From positions 14,808 to 78,807 of the forward strand of contig NZ_JBLQUK010000012.1 of assembly GCF_047872805.1 (NCBI RefSeq): DNA of 64,000 nt. Direction: 5' to 3'. Source of the DNA: Erythrobacter sp047872805 (GTDB lineage Bacteria > Pseudomonadota > Alphaproteobacteria > Sphingomonadales > Sphingomonadaceae). The position numbers and the translations under genes were made by a program. The notes beneath the pieces are model-generated. The model searched no databases. It had not been told where the DNA came from and worked only from the letters and a program-made list of their open reading frames with translations. This document shows positions 33,399 through 41,782 of this stretch, one piece after another (position 1 is the first letter of the stretch; each line of letters begins with the position of its first letter).

Positions 33399-34738
33399 CA
33401 GCCCAGCCCCAGAATGGTGTCGAACAATTCGGTGGCGACCTGAATTACGCGGCTATTCGCCTCAAACGCCTGTTGCAGACGGATCAGATTGGCCGCTTCG
33501 ACGTCCAGATCGACTCCGGTTTCATTGAGCAAAGCCGCCTCGGTGCTGGATTTGATGATAGCCAACCCGTCGCGGGTGGTATCCAGCCCGGCGATCCGGC
33601 TGGACAGCGTCAACAGCGTGCGATCAATCGAGGCAATCGGGCCGTCATCTGCGCCAAGGGCGGCGATCAGATTGCCGAGATTGGCGGTGTCGCGGCTGCC
33701 TGCGGGCGACCCTGCGGGCGCCAGAGCAAGGCCCGCACCGCTGGAGAGGGCCAGCGCGATGTCGCTTGCATTGCCACCCGAAAACAGCGGTTGGCCCGGC
33801 GAACCGTCCAGCGCGGCTCCGGAGGCCTGCGCAGCGTTTGCGCGGGTGATCGTGTCAGCGGCGGCGGCGTCAAGCTCTGCCGACCGCGCGGCCACGCCCG
33901 CCAGCGCCGCCGAATGTCCGGCGAGCGCGCCTGCTGCCGGGGAAAAAGCGGCACCGCCAATGTCGAATACAACCGATCCATCAGCGGCGATGGTCGTCCC
34001 GATGGCGGCGGCGCTGTTGCCGCTCACCAGAACAGGGTTGCCGGGTGCATTGATACGCACTTCGGCTGCGCCAAACTGATCGAAACTGACCTCAATCCCC
34101 AGATCATCGGACAGGTCACGCAGCGCTGCGTCGCGCGCATCGAGCAGCGCTGCGCGGCCGGCGGTGGCTTCGCGTGCGTTGACCAGTTCGACATTGATCC
34201 GCGCCAGTTCGCTGGCGGCAGCGTTAACCTGCTCAGTTCCGCTGGCCACTTCGGCTTCGGCCAGACCGCGCGCGTTTTGCAGCTCGGTCGCGGCAAACTG
34301 GAACGTTTCGGCCAATTGCCGCGCTGTTTCGAGCGCTCCAATGCGCAGCGCAGAATCGGTCGGGTCGCTTTCCAACAAGGTCAGCGCGGCTTCGAAATCG
34401 ACCAGCCCTTCGTACAGGCCTGACCCTTCGAGCGCGGTTTCAGCATCGCGCAGGCCCGCCATTTCGGCCTCAACCCGCGCGAGATCCGCCGTGCTCAGCC
34501 GGACCTGGCGCTGGGTGAATTCGTTTTCGGCGCGCTGCACCCCGTCCAGCCGCACCCCGTTCAAGGTGCTGCGCTGAAGCCGGTCGATCCGCGCCGAGCC
34601 GACAAATTCGCTTTGCCCGATGGTGCGCCGCGAATAATTGGGGTCCGCCGCATTGGCGATGTTTTGCGCGGTCAGCTCTATATTGGCGCGCGCTGCCGCC
34701 ACTCCGCTGCGACCGATTGTGATGAGGCTGGTGGGCAT
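33398..34738 (-). CDS. flgK: Hook-filament junction protein FlgK
   Basis: FlgK (HAP1) is the first junction protein above the hook. The 446-residue product opens MPTSLITIGRSGVAAARANIELTAQNIANAADPNYSRRTI, the rod/hook family N-terminal pattern. The end has ETGVDLDVEAANLIRLQQAFEANSRVIQVATELFDTILGL, the matching C-terminal helix. It is shorter than enterobacterial FlgK (about 550), the difference lying in the middle. It overlaps the flgJ stop by one base. Confidence 0.94.
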   Translation of the reverse strand: MPTSLITIGRSGVAAARANIELTAQNIANAADPNYSRRTIGQSEFVGSARIDRLQRSTLNGVRLDGVQRAENEFTQRQVRLSTADLARVEAEMAGLRDAETALEGSGLYEGLVDFEAALTLLESDPTDSALRIGALETARQLAETFQFAATELQNARGLAEAEVASGTEQVNAAASELARINVELVNAREATAGRAALLDARDAALRDLSDDLGIEVSFDQFGAAEVRINAPGNPVLVSGNSAAAIGTTIAADGSVVFDIGGAAFSPAAGALAGHSAALAGVAARSAELDAAAADTITRANAAQASGAALDGSPGQPLFSGGNASDIALALSSGAGLALAPAGSPAGSRDTANLGNLIAALGADDGPIASIDRTLLTLSSRIAGLDTTRDGLAIIKSSTEAALLNETGVDLDVEAANLIRLQQAFEANSRVIQVATELFDTILGLG

Positions 34739-35031
34739 TATTCTTCCCCAGTGCCATCAACATATTGCGCAAGCTGTTCCTCGATACTCCGGGCAAACCC
34801 GAAGGCACCCGAGGCCGCGGCAATGTCAGCAAAGTTTTCATCGCGCATTTTTTCAAACTGTTTCATGCCCCCACCGGTCAGCGGAGTATCCTCGGCAAAG
34901 CTCGATGCGCGCGCGCTTTCCAGCAATTTGCGGATCATGATCGCCTCAAAACCCTCCGCCGCATCGCGCAGTTCTTGCCGCTCCGGGCTGAGCGCAGTTG
35001 GCACGATGGCAGAGGTGGTGGCGGCAATCAC
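34738..35031 (-). CDS. flgJ: Rod-binding protein FlgJ, scaffold domain only
   Basis: The 97-residue product corresponds to the N-terminal rod-binding domain of FlgJ (LRDAAEGFEAIMIRKLLESARASSF, then MKQFEKMRDENFADIAAA). The C-terminal muramidase domain found in enterobacteria is missing. A separate lytic transglycosylase gene (44485-45507) in the same cluster probably supplies that activity. The start is a GTG overlapping the flgI stop. Confidence 0.92.
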   Translation of the reverse strand: MIAATTSAIVPTALSPERQELRDAAEGFEAIMIRKLLESARASSFAEDTPLTGGGMKQFEKMRDENFADIAAASGAFGFARSIEEQLAQYVDGTGEE

Positions 35032-36131
35032 AGCACCACCATTTCGGCCTGCAAGGCCCCCGCCTGCTTGAGGCTTTCGAGTATCACCACGAGATCCGAT
35101 GCACCCACACCAAGCAGATTGAGCGCATCGACAATCTCAGAAAGATTGGCCGCACCTGGCATCAGGGCAACCCTTCCGCCGCGTTCGGAAACGGTAATCT
35201 CGCTATTCTCCTCGATCGCGGTCTGGCCATTGCCAAACGGCTCGGGCTGCACGACGCGCGGCGACTCCTCGATACGGATCACCAGTTTCCCGTGGCTGAT
35301 CGCTGCCGGGGCAAGCCGCACAGCCTGGTTGATGACCACGGTACCAGTGCGACTGTTGACGATCACCCGCGCCGCCACCGGGGCAGGCGTGACCGGCAGC
35401 ATCTCTATCTGCGAAAGCGCTTCTGCGCGTTCATCATTGCCAAACGGCAGCGTCAGTTCGATGCTGACCCCGTCGGCAATCCGGGCCATGCCGGGAAAGC
35501 GCGAATTGACCGCATCGCGCACTCGCGCGGCGGTCAGGAAATCGGCCTGATGCAAATTGAACCGCAAGGTGCCTTCGCGGTCGAAGCCGGTTGCAACCGC
35601 ACGTTCGACCGATGCGCCATCTGCGATCCGGCCCACGGTGGTGACATTGACGGTAAGCTGCGATCCGTCACGCCCGCTCACGCCCAATCCGCCAACCGCG
35701 ACATTGCCCTGCGCCATGGCGTAAATCTGACCGTCGGCGCCATATAGCGGGGCGAGGATCAACGCCCCGCCGCGCAAGGACCGCGCCTGACCCAAAGTCG
35801 AAACGGTGATGTCGATGCGCTGTCCCGGCTTGGCAAAGGCGGGCAATTCGGCGGTGATGATGACCGCCGCAGCGTTGCGCAGATTGGGGCTGACACCGGG
35901 GGGCAATTGCAGCCCCAGCCGCCCGGACACGCCGCGCATCGCCTCGGTGACATATTCGAGATTGTCATCGCCGGTCCCTTGCAGGCCGACCACCACGCCG
36001 TAACCGGTCAGTTGGTTGGCGCGCAGGCCTTCGAACTGACCAAGATCGCGGATACGCTCCGCCGAAGCGCCAGCGGGAAGCAATGCAGCGAACAGGGCCA
36101 GAAAGGCCGCCAAGATTGGATACCGGCGCAT
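35028..36131 (-). CDS. flgI: Flagellar P-ring protein FlgI
   Basis: FlgI forms the periplasmic P-ring around the rod. The 367-residue product has a signal peptide (MRRYPILAAFLALFAALLPAGASA). The conserved start of the mature protein, ERIRDLGQFEGLRANQLTGYGVVVGLQGTGD, follows. SGRDGSQLTVNVTTVGRIADGASVER is another typical segment. Length is normal. The ATG overlaps the flgH stop by one base, and the end overlaps flgJ by four. Confidence 0.97.
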   Translation of the reverse strand: MRRYPILAAFLALFAALLPAGASAERIRDLGQFEGLRANQLTGYGVVVGLQGTGDDNLEYVTEAMRGVSGRLGLQLPPGVSPNLRNAAAVIITAELPAFAKPGQRIDITVSTLGQARSLRGGALILAPLYGADGQIYAMAQGNVAVGGLGVSGRDGSQLTVNVTTVGRIADGASVERAVATGFDREGTLRFNLHQADFLTAARVRDAVNSRFPGMARIADGVSIELTLPFGNDERAEALSQIEMLPVTPAPVAARVIVNSRTGTVVINQAVRLAPAAISHGKLVIRIEESPRVVQPEPFGNGQTAIEENSEITVSERGGRVALMPGAANLSEIVDALNLLGVGASDLVVILESLKQAGALQAEMVVL

Positions 36132-36817
36132 CAGAACGGCGAGACTACGTTGAAGAAGTGCGACAGCCAGCCGGGGCGGCTCGCCTGCTGCACCGACCCT
36201 TTGCCGGTGTAGATGACCCGCGCATTGGCCACGCGCGAGGATGCCAGCGTGTTTTCGCTGTCAATATCGACAAGCCGGATCCGGCCCGCGAATTGCACCC
36301 ATTCATCGCCCTGGCTCAGCGCCATCTGCTTTTCTCCGACCACTTCGGCGGTGCCGTTGGGATATATCGCGGCGATGGTCACCGCGACTGTCCCTCTCAG
36401 CTGGCTTTGCTGCGCCGCTGTCCCGCCTCCATTGAACGACCCTTCGCCGCTGGCATTAAGGGCATTGGGGTTGAGGAAATCGAGCGGACCGGCGGTGGGT
36501 GGCAGAATTCCGAAACTGCCGCTGCGCTCGGTCGCGCTGCTGGTGCTTTTGGAAGTGCTGGTGCTTTCGACCAGCAGGATCGTGACCATATCGCCCAGCG
36601 CGCGGGCACGGTTGCCGACCACCAACCCGGAATAACCCTGGCTTGCCTGAAATATGGCACCCTGGGTGCGTTGATCTGCGCCCGCGACCTGCACCGGAAG
36701 CGGCGGAGGCGGTGCGGTAAAGCCCAACTCGCGCTGCGATCCGCCGGTCATGCAAGCGGACAGCGACAGCGCAGCCATGGCAGCGAAAGCGAACTTTGCA
36801 GGGGCGTGCATTATCAT
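36131..36817 (-). CDS. flgH: Flagellar L-ring lipoprotein FlgH
   Basis: FlgH is the outer-membrane L-ring lipoprotein. The 228-residue product has a lipoprotein signal with lipobox L-S-A-C (Cys about 22, in ALSLSACMTGG). The conserved VGNRARALGDMVTILLVESTSTSKSTSSATERSG, then EVVGEKQMALSQGDEWVQFAGRIRLVDID, and a late GWLSHFFNVVSPF follow. ATG 36817 with TGAGG just upstream was chosen; a GTG at 36826 overlapping the flgG stop is the alternative. Confidence 0.95.
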   Translation of the reverse strand: MIMHAPAKFAFAAMAALSLSACMTGGSQRELGFTAPPPPLPVQVAGADQRTQGAIFQASQGYSGLVVGNRARALGDMVTILLVESTSTSKSTSSATERSGSFGILPPTAGPLDFLNPNALNASGEGSFNGGGTAAQQSQLRGTVAVTIAAIYPNGTAEVVGEKQMALSQGDEWVQFAGRIRLVDIDSENTLASSRVANARVIYTGKGSVQQASRPGWLSHFFNVVSPF

Positions 36818-36822
36818 GATCC

Positions 36823-37614
36823 TCACAATGTCTGGTTGGCGTTGCGCAGCATTTCATCGACCGCGCTGACCATCTTGGAATTGATTTCATAGGCGCGCTG
36901 GGCTTCGATCATTTCGACCAGCTCTTCGACGACGTTGACGTTCGATCCTTCGAGCATCCCTTGGCGAATATTGCCGCGCCCCAATTGTCCGGCCTGACCG
37001 ACATCGGCGGGGCCGCTGGCGGCGGTTTCGACCAGGAAATTGTCGCCAATCGCCTGCAAGCCCGCCGGATTGACGAAACTGGCGATCTGCAATTGTCCGA
37101 TCTGTACCGGCGCGGCCTGTCCCGGTTGAACCGCGCTGATTGTGCCATCGGGGGCGATCGAGATGCTCTGCGCGCCCGCCGGGATCTGCACCGGCGGTGA
37201 CACCGAATACCCCTGCGCGGTAACAAGATTGCCCTGCGCCGAAAGCGTGAAATTGCCCGCACGGGTAAATCCGGTCTGCCCTCCGCCCGGCAGTTCGACT
37301 TGAAAAAAGCCGTCTCCATCCAGCGCCAGATCAAGCGGATTGCCGGTCTGGCTCAGCGTGCCCTGCGATTCGATCCGCGTGGTGCCCAGCACCTGCACGC
37401 CGGTGCCCAGATTAAGGCCCACGGCATAGGCAGTCTGATTGGTCGATTGTTGCCCTGCAACGCGCTGTTCCTGATAGGCGAGCGTTGCAAAATCGGCGCG
37501 GTCGCGTTTGAACCCGGTGGTCCCGATATTGGCGAGATTGTTGGCGATAACGCGCATCCGCGCATCTTGCGCCTCTAGCCCGGTGCGGGCGACGTGAAGG
37601 GCTGAAGTGGGCAT
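36823..37614 (-). CDS. flgG: Flagellar distal rod protein FlgG
   Basis: FlgG builds the distal rod. The 263 residues start MPTSALHVARTGLEAQDARMRVIANNLANIGTTGFKRDRADFATL, a rod protein N-terminus. It carries the family core PLDLALDGDGFFQVELPGGGQTGFTRAGNFTLSAQGNLVT and the C-terminal GMLEGSNVNVVEELVEMIEAQRAYEINSKM. Length matches the family exactly. It lies between flgF and flgH in conserved order. Confidence 0.97.
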   Translation of the reverse strand: MPTSALHVARTGLEAQDARMRVIANNLANIGTTGFKRDRADFATLAYQEQRVAGQQSTNQTAYAVGLNLGTGVQVLGTTRIESQGTLSQTGNPLDLALDGDGFFQVELPGGGQTGFTRAGNFTLSAQGNLVTAQGYSVSPPVQIPAGAQSISIAPDGTISAVQPGQAAPVQIGQLQIASFVNPAGLQAIGDNFLVETAASGPADVGQAGQLGRGNIRQGMLEGSNVNVVEELVEMIEAQRAYEINSKMVSAVDEMLRNANQTL

Positions 37615-37647
37615 GGATCGGTTCCTTTATCGGTCAGTCTGTCCCGC

Positions 37648-38391
37648 TCAGCTCATGCTCAGCAGGCGGCTGCCTGCCTCATCGAGCTGGCCAGCGGTCT
37701 GGATAATCTTGGCGCGTTGTTCATAGGCGCGCTGCGCCTCGATCATCTGCACCAGCGTTTCGGCGGTCTGGACGTTGGATTGTTCTAGCGCTCCGGGGGT
37801 GACGCGGGCGGTCGGGTCACCGGGCAAAGCGCCGCCGCCCGGCACGGTCAGGAAACTGTCGATCCCTTTCACCAACCGGCTGCCTTCGGGTGACACCAGC
37901 TTGATCTTGTCGAGCGCCTGCGCCGCCACATCGGGGGCAGCGGGATCGGCGGCCAGCACGGTGCCGTCCGGCGCAATCGCCAGCTGAAAGCCGGCGGGCA
38001 CGGTAATTGGCGCACCGCTTTCGCCCAGCACCGGCAATCCTTCGCCATTGGCCAGCAGCCCGCTTGCGCCCACGCGCAAATCGCCGCGCCGCGAATAGAC
38101 CTCGCCGCCGCCCGGTGCCTGATAGGCGATAAGGGCCTCTCCCTCGACCGCTATATCCAGCGGCTGACTGGTGCGATTGACCTGAGCAGTGGTCATGTCG
38201 GCCCCGCGCACCAGCCCTTTGGCCAACGCGCGCGCTTCGATCGATCCATCGCGCAAGGTTGCGGGCGTGACCGCGAAAATCTCCTGCCGGAAGCCCGGCG
38301 TGGAGGCGTTGGCAAGGTTGTTTGCCACCGCGCGCTGGCGGTCCATCGCGGAATTCATCCCGGTCAGCGCGGTGTAGATCAAACGGTCCAT
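37648..38391 (-). CDS. flgF: Flagellar proximal rod protein FlgF
   Basis: FlgF is a proximal rod component. The product is 247 residues and begins MDRLIYTALTGMNSAMDRQRAVANNLANASTPGFRQE. It ends with the rod-family C-terminus ALEQSNVQTAETLVQMIEAQRAYEQRAKIIQTA. Similarity to FlgG is evident, but the order flgE-flgF-flgG and the opening MDRLIYTALTGM mark it as FlgF. Confidence 0.95.
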   Translation of the reverse strand: MDRLIYTALTGMNSAMDRQRAVANNLANASTPGFRQEIFAVTPATLRDGSIEARALAKGLVRGADMTTAQVNRTSQPLDIAVEGEALIAYQAPGGGEVYSRRGDLRVGASGLLANGEGLPVLGESGAPITVPAGFQLAIAPDGTVLAADPAAPDVAAQALDKIKLVSPEGSRLVKGIDSFLTVPGGGALPGDPTARVTPGALEQSNVQTAETLVQMIEAQRAYEQRAKIIQTAGQLDEAGSRLLSMS

Positions 38392-38413
38392 GGCGGGTTC
38401 CTAACGCGGCGGA

Positions 38414-39226
38414 TTAGCGCTGCAGGTTGAGCACGGTCTGGGAAATTGCGGTGGCGGTATCGATGGCGCGGGCGTTCGCCTGAAAATTGCGCTGCGCGGT
38501 GAGCAGCGAGACCATTTCCTCGGCCAGATCGACGTTCGAGCGTTCGAGCGCGCCGCTGAAAACCCGGCCGAAATTGCCGATCCCCGGCTCGCCAAACTGG
38601 GCCGTTCCGGAATCGGCAGTTGCTTCCCATTTGCTCTGCCCGATGGGGCGTAGGCCGCCAGTGGCGGGGAAAGATGCGAGCGCGATCTTGGCGACCGGCT
38701 CGGTCGTGCCATCGGAATATGTGGCCCCGACCACGCCGCGATCATCGATCGAAATGCTCGCCAAGGCAGAACCGGCGGCGTTGACCGTTGGCACCACGAC
38801 ATTGCTCGGCACGGTGGTCGTCGGGTTGCCGGCGGCATCAACCGCAAAGGCCTGAACCAGATCGCCGCTGGCGTCCTGCAATTCGCCGCTGGCGACCAGT
38901 TGCAGATTGCCGTTGCGGGTAAAGGTGATGTCGCCCGAAATGGCGTTGGCGGTGGTGATGAAGCCATCCCCGTTGATCGCAATATCAAGCACGCGCCCGG
39001 TCTGTTCCAACTGCCCCAGACCAAAATCCTGCGTGATTGCCGAAACCGCTGCGCCAATCCCCGGCGTGGTGCGCGGATCGGTGCTGCCGCCAGTCGCCAC
39101 AAGGTCGAAGAATTGCGCGTTGGATTTCTTGAATCCCGCCGTTTCGGCATTGGCAATATTGTTGGAGATGACCCGCAGGTCGGTTTCGGCATTGCGCATG
39201 CCGGACAGCGAAGTGTAAAATGACAT
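38414..39226 (-). CDS. flgE: Flagellar hook protein FlgE, compact form
   Basis: FlgE makes the hook. The 270-residue product begins MSFYTSLSGMRNAETDLRVISNNIANAETAGFKKSNAQFFDL and has LDIAINGDGFITTANAISGDITFTRNGNLQLVASGEL. It ends with SNVDLAEEMVSLLTAQRNFQANARAIDTATAISQTVLNL. It is much shorter than the usual 400 or more residues because the outer D2-type insertions are missing. The start is ATG 39226; the codon before it is only a TTG. Confidence 0.92.
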   Translation of the reverse strand: MSFYTSLSGMRNAETDLRVISNNIANAETAGFKKSNAQFFDLVATGGSTDPRTTPGIGAAVSAITQDFGLGQLEQTGRVLDIAINGDGFITTANAISGDITFTRNGNLQLVASGELQDASGDLVQAFAVDAAGNPTTTVPSNVVVPTVNAAGSALASISIDDRGVVGATYSDGTTEPVAKIALASFPATGGLRPIGQSKWEATADSGTAQFGEPGIGNFGRVFSGALERSNVDLAEEMVSLLTAQRNFQANARAIDTATAISQTVLNLQR

Positions 39227-39255
39227 CAATCAATTCCTTGTTCTAATGCGTATTT

Positions 39256-39606
39256 TCAGGTGGGATTAGCAATCTGGCTGGTGGCTGCCGCAGCGTTGGC
39301 GGCGTTCGCTTTTTCCTGCGCCAGGATCAGCGCATCGAGCTTTGCCGCGATTTGATCGAGCGAGGCTCTTGATGCGCTCTCGTTTTCGAGCGAAGAAAAC
39401 TGCGCAAGCTGCGCCAGCATCTGTTCGTTGCTCTGCGGTTCCAGCGGGTCCTGATTGGCCAATTGCGCGGTCATCAACCGCAGGAAATCAGTCGAATCGA
39501 GCGACGCGGCCGCGCTCTGCCGGGTGATCGAGCCGGGGGCGTTGATCTGATCCAGCGTCTTTTGCAATCCGGCGGGGGTCACCGCATTGTTGGTGGCGAT
39601 ATCCAT
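39256..39606 (-). CDS. flgD: Flagellar hook assembly scaffold FlgD, truncated form
   Basis: FlgD caps the growing hook. The 116-residue product keeps only the conserved N-terminal part (STDFLRLMTAQLANQDPLEPQSNEQMLAQLAQFSSLE...). It ends in a short Ala-rich tail, lacking the Ig-like and Tudor-like domains of standard FlgD (about 220 residues). The frame is closed properly, so this looks like a natural short form, in line with the short FlgE. ATG 39606 has GAGGAG upstream. Confidence 0.88.
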   Translation of the reverse strand: MDIATNNAVTPAGLQKTLDQINAPGSITRQSAAASLDSTDFLRLMTAQLANQDPLEPQSNEQMLAQLAQFSSLENESASRASLDQIAAKLDALILAQEKANAANAAAATSQIANPT

Positions 39607-39608
39607 AA

Positions 39609-40025
39609 TCAATTGCTCCTCAGGGTTTCGAGCATCAGCTGCTTTGCGGTTTGCAGCGCCTGCACCATGTTCTGATACTGGCGCGCGCTTTCGGTGATCT
39701 CGATCATCTCGGCGCTTTCATCGACCGGAGAGACGTAGATATGGCCGGTCTCATCGGCCATCGGGTGGCCAGGGTCATATTGCTTGGTGGGTGCAATCTC
39801 GGACCTTACCAGCCCGTCGCTGCGAACCCCGGAAAGGCCCGAGGCGCGGTCCAACTCGACCGAAAACACCGCGCGGATCGGGCGGTAAGCCGCCGCTTCG
39901 CTCGATGCGACCGAACCCGCATTGGCAAGATTGGAGGTCGCGGCGTTCATCCGCACTAACTGCGCGGACATGGCTCGCTCGCTCATTGAAAACAGCGTCA
40001 TCCGGGGGCTGTCAGGCATAGTCAT
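39609..40025 (-). CDS. flgC: Flagellar proximal rod protein FlgC
   Basis: FlgC is a proximal rod protein. The 138 residues have the family's N-terminal helix (MSERAMSAQLVRMNAATSNLANAGSVAS), a middle YRPIRAVFSVEL, and DPGHPMADETGHIYVSPVDESAEMIEITESARQYQNMVQALQTAKQLMLETLRS, which is characteristic. The start is ATG 40025, with ATG 40019 two codons later as an alternative. Confidence 0.95.
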   Translation of the reverse strand: MTMPDSPRMTLFSMSERAMSAQLVRMNAATSNLANAGSVASSEAAAYRPIRAVFSVELDRASGLSGVRSDGLVRSEIAPTKQYDPGHPMADETGHIYVSPVDESAEMIEITESARQYQNMVQALQTAKQLMLETLRSN

Positions 40026-40032
40026 TCATCCT

Positions 40033-40386
40033 TCATTCGCCCTTCAGGGCGCGGTTGATGGTGTTGACCTTGCCCTGAACAAAGCTGAGCGTGGCGGAAT
40101 AGGCGAGCGCGTTTTCTGCAAAGGCGACCTGTTCGCGGCTCAGCTCCACAGTGTTGCCATCAAGGCTGGGCATGGTCGGGCGGCGATAGAGCAATTCGGG
40201 CTCGCCAAGGCGCACTGCATCGCCGCGCGCATCGGCCAACCGCGCATCGAGCGCGGCGTTGAAATCGACGTCGCGCGCCTTGTATCCGGGGGTCGCGGCG
40301 TTGGCGATGTTGGAGGCGAGCACGCCCATACGCTGTGAACGCAATTCGAGCGCCGCGCCGTGGATACCAAAAATCTGCTCGTTCAT
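40033..40386 (-). CDS. flgB: Flagellar proximal rod protein FlgB
   Basis: FlgB is the first rod protein. The product is 117 residues with LRSQRMGVLASNIANAATPGYKARDVDFNAAL near the N-terminus, the usual FlgB signature. A C-terminal helix follows (VAFAENALAYSATLSFVQGKVNTINRAL). It is the promoter-proximal gene of the flgBCDEFGHIJKL-motAB transcription unit and lies 42 bases downstream of a sigma-54 promoter. Confidence 0.95.
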   Translation of the reverse strand: MNEQIFGIHGAALELRSQRMGVLASNIANAATPGYKARDVDFNAALDARLADARGDAVRLGEPELLYRRPTMPSLDGNTVELSREQVAFAENALAYSATLSFVQGKVNTINRALKGE

Positions 40387-40427
40387 GGACCGGTGACCTC
40401 CCTTGGGATTACTGGTGCCAGCAAGGA

Positions 40428-40443
40428 TGCAGCAAGCGTGCCA
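40428..40443 (-). promoter_or_regulatory. Sigma-54 promoter of the flgB operon
   Basis: On the - strand the sequence reads TGGCACGCTTGCTGCA: TGGCAC at -24, five bases, then CTGCA at -12, matching TGGCAC-N5-TTGCA with one mismatch. It points at flgB, whose start is 42 bases away. The GG/GC spacing is exactly ten bases. Confidence 0.9.
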
Positions 40444-40474
40444 AACCGCCGCGCGCCTACTTTTCCGCCGTATT

Positions 40475-40499
40475 CCGAGCAGTTAGCCCCGCTGCTCGG
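40475..40499. other. Inverted repeat between the divergent flgB and second-stator promoters
   Basis: CCGAGCAG (40475-40482), a 9-base loop, and CTGCTCGG (40492-40499) form a perfect 8-bp palindrome. It lies 35-60 bases upstream of the flgB sigma-54 promoter and about 60 bases before a sigma-28-type promoter on the + strand. It could be an activator site or an RNA hairpin between divergent promoters; nothing else shows its role. Confidence 0.4.
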
Positions 40500-40558
40500 C
40501 AATCGCTTGCCGGGTTTTGGCTAGAGCCTGCAAGACGCTGCCACGCGCGCACGAACCC

Positions 40559-40585
40559 TTAATTCCTTGCCCGACGGGCCGTTCT
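40559..40585 (+). promoter_or_regulatory. FliA (sigma-28) promoter of the second stator-like pair
   Basis: TTAA (40559-40562), 15 bases, then GCCGTTCT (40578-40585). The flanks ACGAACCCTTAAT and GGGCCGTTC are identical, at the same spacing, to those upstream of flgM (43609-43642). That repeat at equal spacing strongly supports a real class III promoter; the match to TAAA-N15-GCCGATAA is good but not perfect. Confidence 0.75.
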
Positions 40586-40633
40586 GACTTTCGCTGAACA
40601 GCAAAATCCACGAACCGGCGGGAGTGACGAAAT

Positions 40634-41326
40634 ATGGTGGGCGACATGGCCGTCTTGTGGGATGCCGAAGCACTGGTGATCGTGCTCGCCGGGACGCTGG
40701 TGGCAACCTTGGCGCGCTGCGGGTGGCGCGATGTAAAGGCGGCGCTGGCGGCGGTGTTTGAGTTGGCTGCCGCTGGCTTTGACGCCGATGCCAATCGCGC
40801 CGCGCTGGCCCGCTGCGCGCCGGAGGTTCGGCAACGCGGACATCTGTGCGCCGAAGCGCCGCTGCCGCCCGACCGATCGATTGCGCTGCTGGTGAAAGCC
40901 TATCTCGCCGGCGGTTCGCTCGACGCGTTGCACAGCGCCGCGAGAGCCGAACGTGCATTGCGCGAAATTGCCCGCGGACAGGCTATCCGAGTGTCTGATT
41001 ATGCCGCCGAACAGGCCCCGGTGTTCGGGCTCGTCGGGACGCTGTTTGCGATCACCCGGATCAACCCAGCTGCCGATGCGGCGGCGGGTCTGGGGGTGAC
41101 CGAAGCGGTCATGGGCGCGGTTGGAACGGCGGTGCTGTCCTCGCTTTACGGAGTGTTGACCGCGCATCTGCTGTGCGTGCCGATAGCGGGCGCTATCGAG
41201 CGGCGGGCGTTTCGCGAAGAAGCCGCACGCACCGATTTGCTGCAATGGTTCGAAGCCGAATTGACCGGCCAGCATGACAGCAAGCCGCGCGCGCCGCATA
41301 TGGCCCCGGTGAAAGACGCCGCATGA
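40634..41326 (+). CDS. MotA/TolQ/ExbB-family proton channel protein
   Basis: The 230-residue product has one N-terminal hydrophobic segment (about 12-29), a cytoplasmic Ala-rich part, and two C-terminal helices. The first, EQAPVFGLVGTLFAITRI (126-143), and TEAVMGAVGTAVLSSLYGVLTAHLLCVPIAGAIE (156-189) match the paired MotA/ExbB channel helices. It is distinct from the motA gene at 31590-32453 and shorter. It is coupled by ATGA to an ExbD/MotB-like gene and carries a FliA-type promoter, so a flagellum-linked proton-driven role is likely. What it moves or energises is unknown. Confidence 0.85.
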   Translation: MVGDMAVLWDAEALVIVLAGTLVATLARCGWRDVKAALAAVFELAAAGFDADANRAALARCAPEVRQRGHLCAEAPLPPDRSIALLVKAYLAGGSLDALHSAARAERALREIARGQAIRVSDYAAEQAPVFGLVGTLFAITRINPAADAAAGLGVTEAVMGAVGTAVLSSLYGVLTAHLLCVPIAGAIERRAFREEAARTDLLQWFEAELTGQHDSKPRAPHMAPVKDAA

Positions 41327-41766
41327 TTTCGCGCCGCGCACCAAGCTGGCAATTGATTCTGGCAGACCTGGCACTGATCCTGTTTCTGGTGACGCTATCA
41401 GCGCTCGCCCGTGAATCGCCCCAAGGCCGCGATAATCTGGCGACCCGGCCTTCAAACCTTGATGCAGAGGACACCCCGCAGATCGCATCGTCGCAGGCCT
41501 TGTTCCGTCCTTTGGCGCAGGGGCCTTCGCTCAAACAATGGCTTTCCGAACAGCCCGCCGATCCGCGCGCGACGCTGACAATCTTTGCCCGCCACGTTGG
41601 AGCAGACAGCGATGGCGCAAAGATGTGGGATCAGGCGCAGACGCTTGCATCCAGCGCTGAGGGGAGCGGATTTGCGGTGCGCGTCGTGATTACGCAGGGT
41701 GAGCAAAACGACCTTTACGCCAGTCTCGCCTATGACGCTCCGAGCGCGGATACACCCCGGCTCTAA
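41323..41766 (+). CDS. ExbD/MotB-like partner of the second stator-like protein
   Basis: The 147-residue product has an N-terminal basic segment and a membrane helix with a central aspartate (LILADLALILFLVTLSAL, Asp15), as in ExbD, TolR and MotB, where it carries protons. The rest is a periplasmic domain without an OmpA-type peptidoglycan motif. I do not recognise a named family. The start overlaps the upstream MotA/ExbB-like gene by four bases. Together they look like a small ion-driven stator or energiser; identity is inferred from topology and partner. Confidence 0.7.
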   Translation: MISRRAPSWQLILADLALILFLVTLSALARESPQGRDNLATRPSNLDAEDTPQIASSQALFRPLAQGPSLKQWLSEQPADPRATLTIFARHVGADSDGAKMWDQAQTLASSAEGSGFAVRVVITQGEQNDLYASLAYDAPSADTPRL

Positions 41767-41782
41767 TCACTTGCCATTGCAT

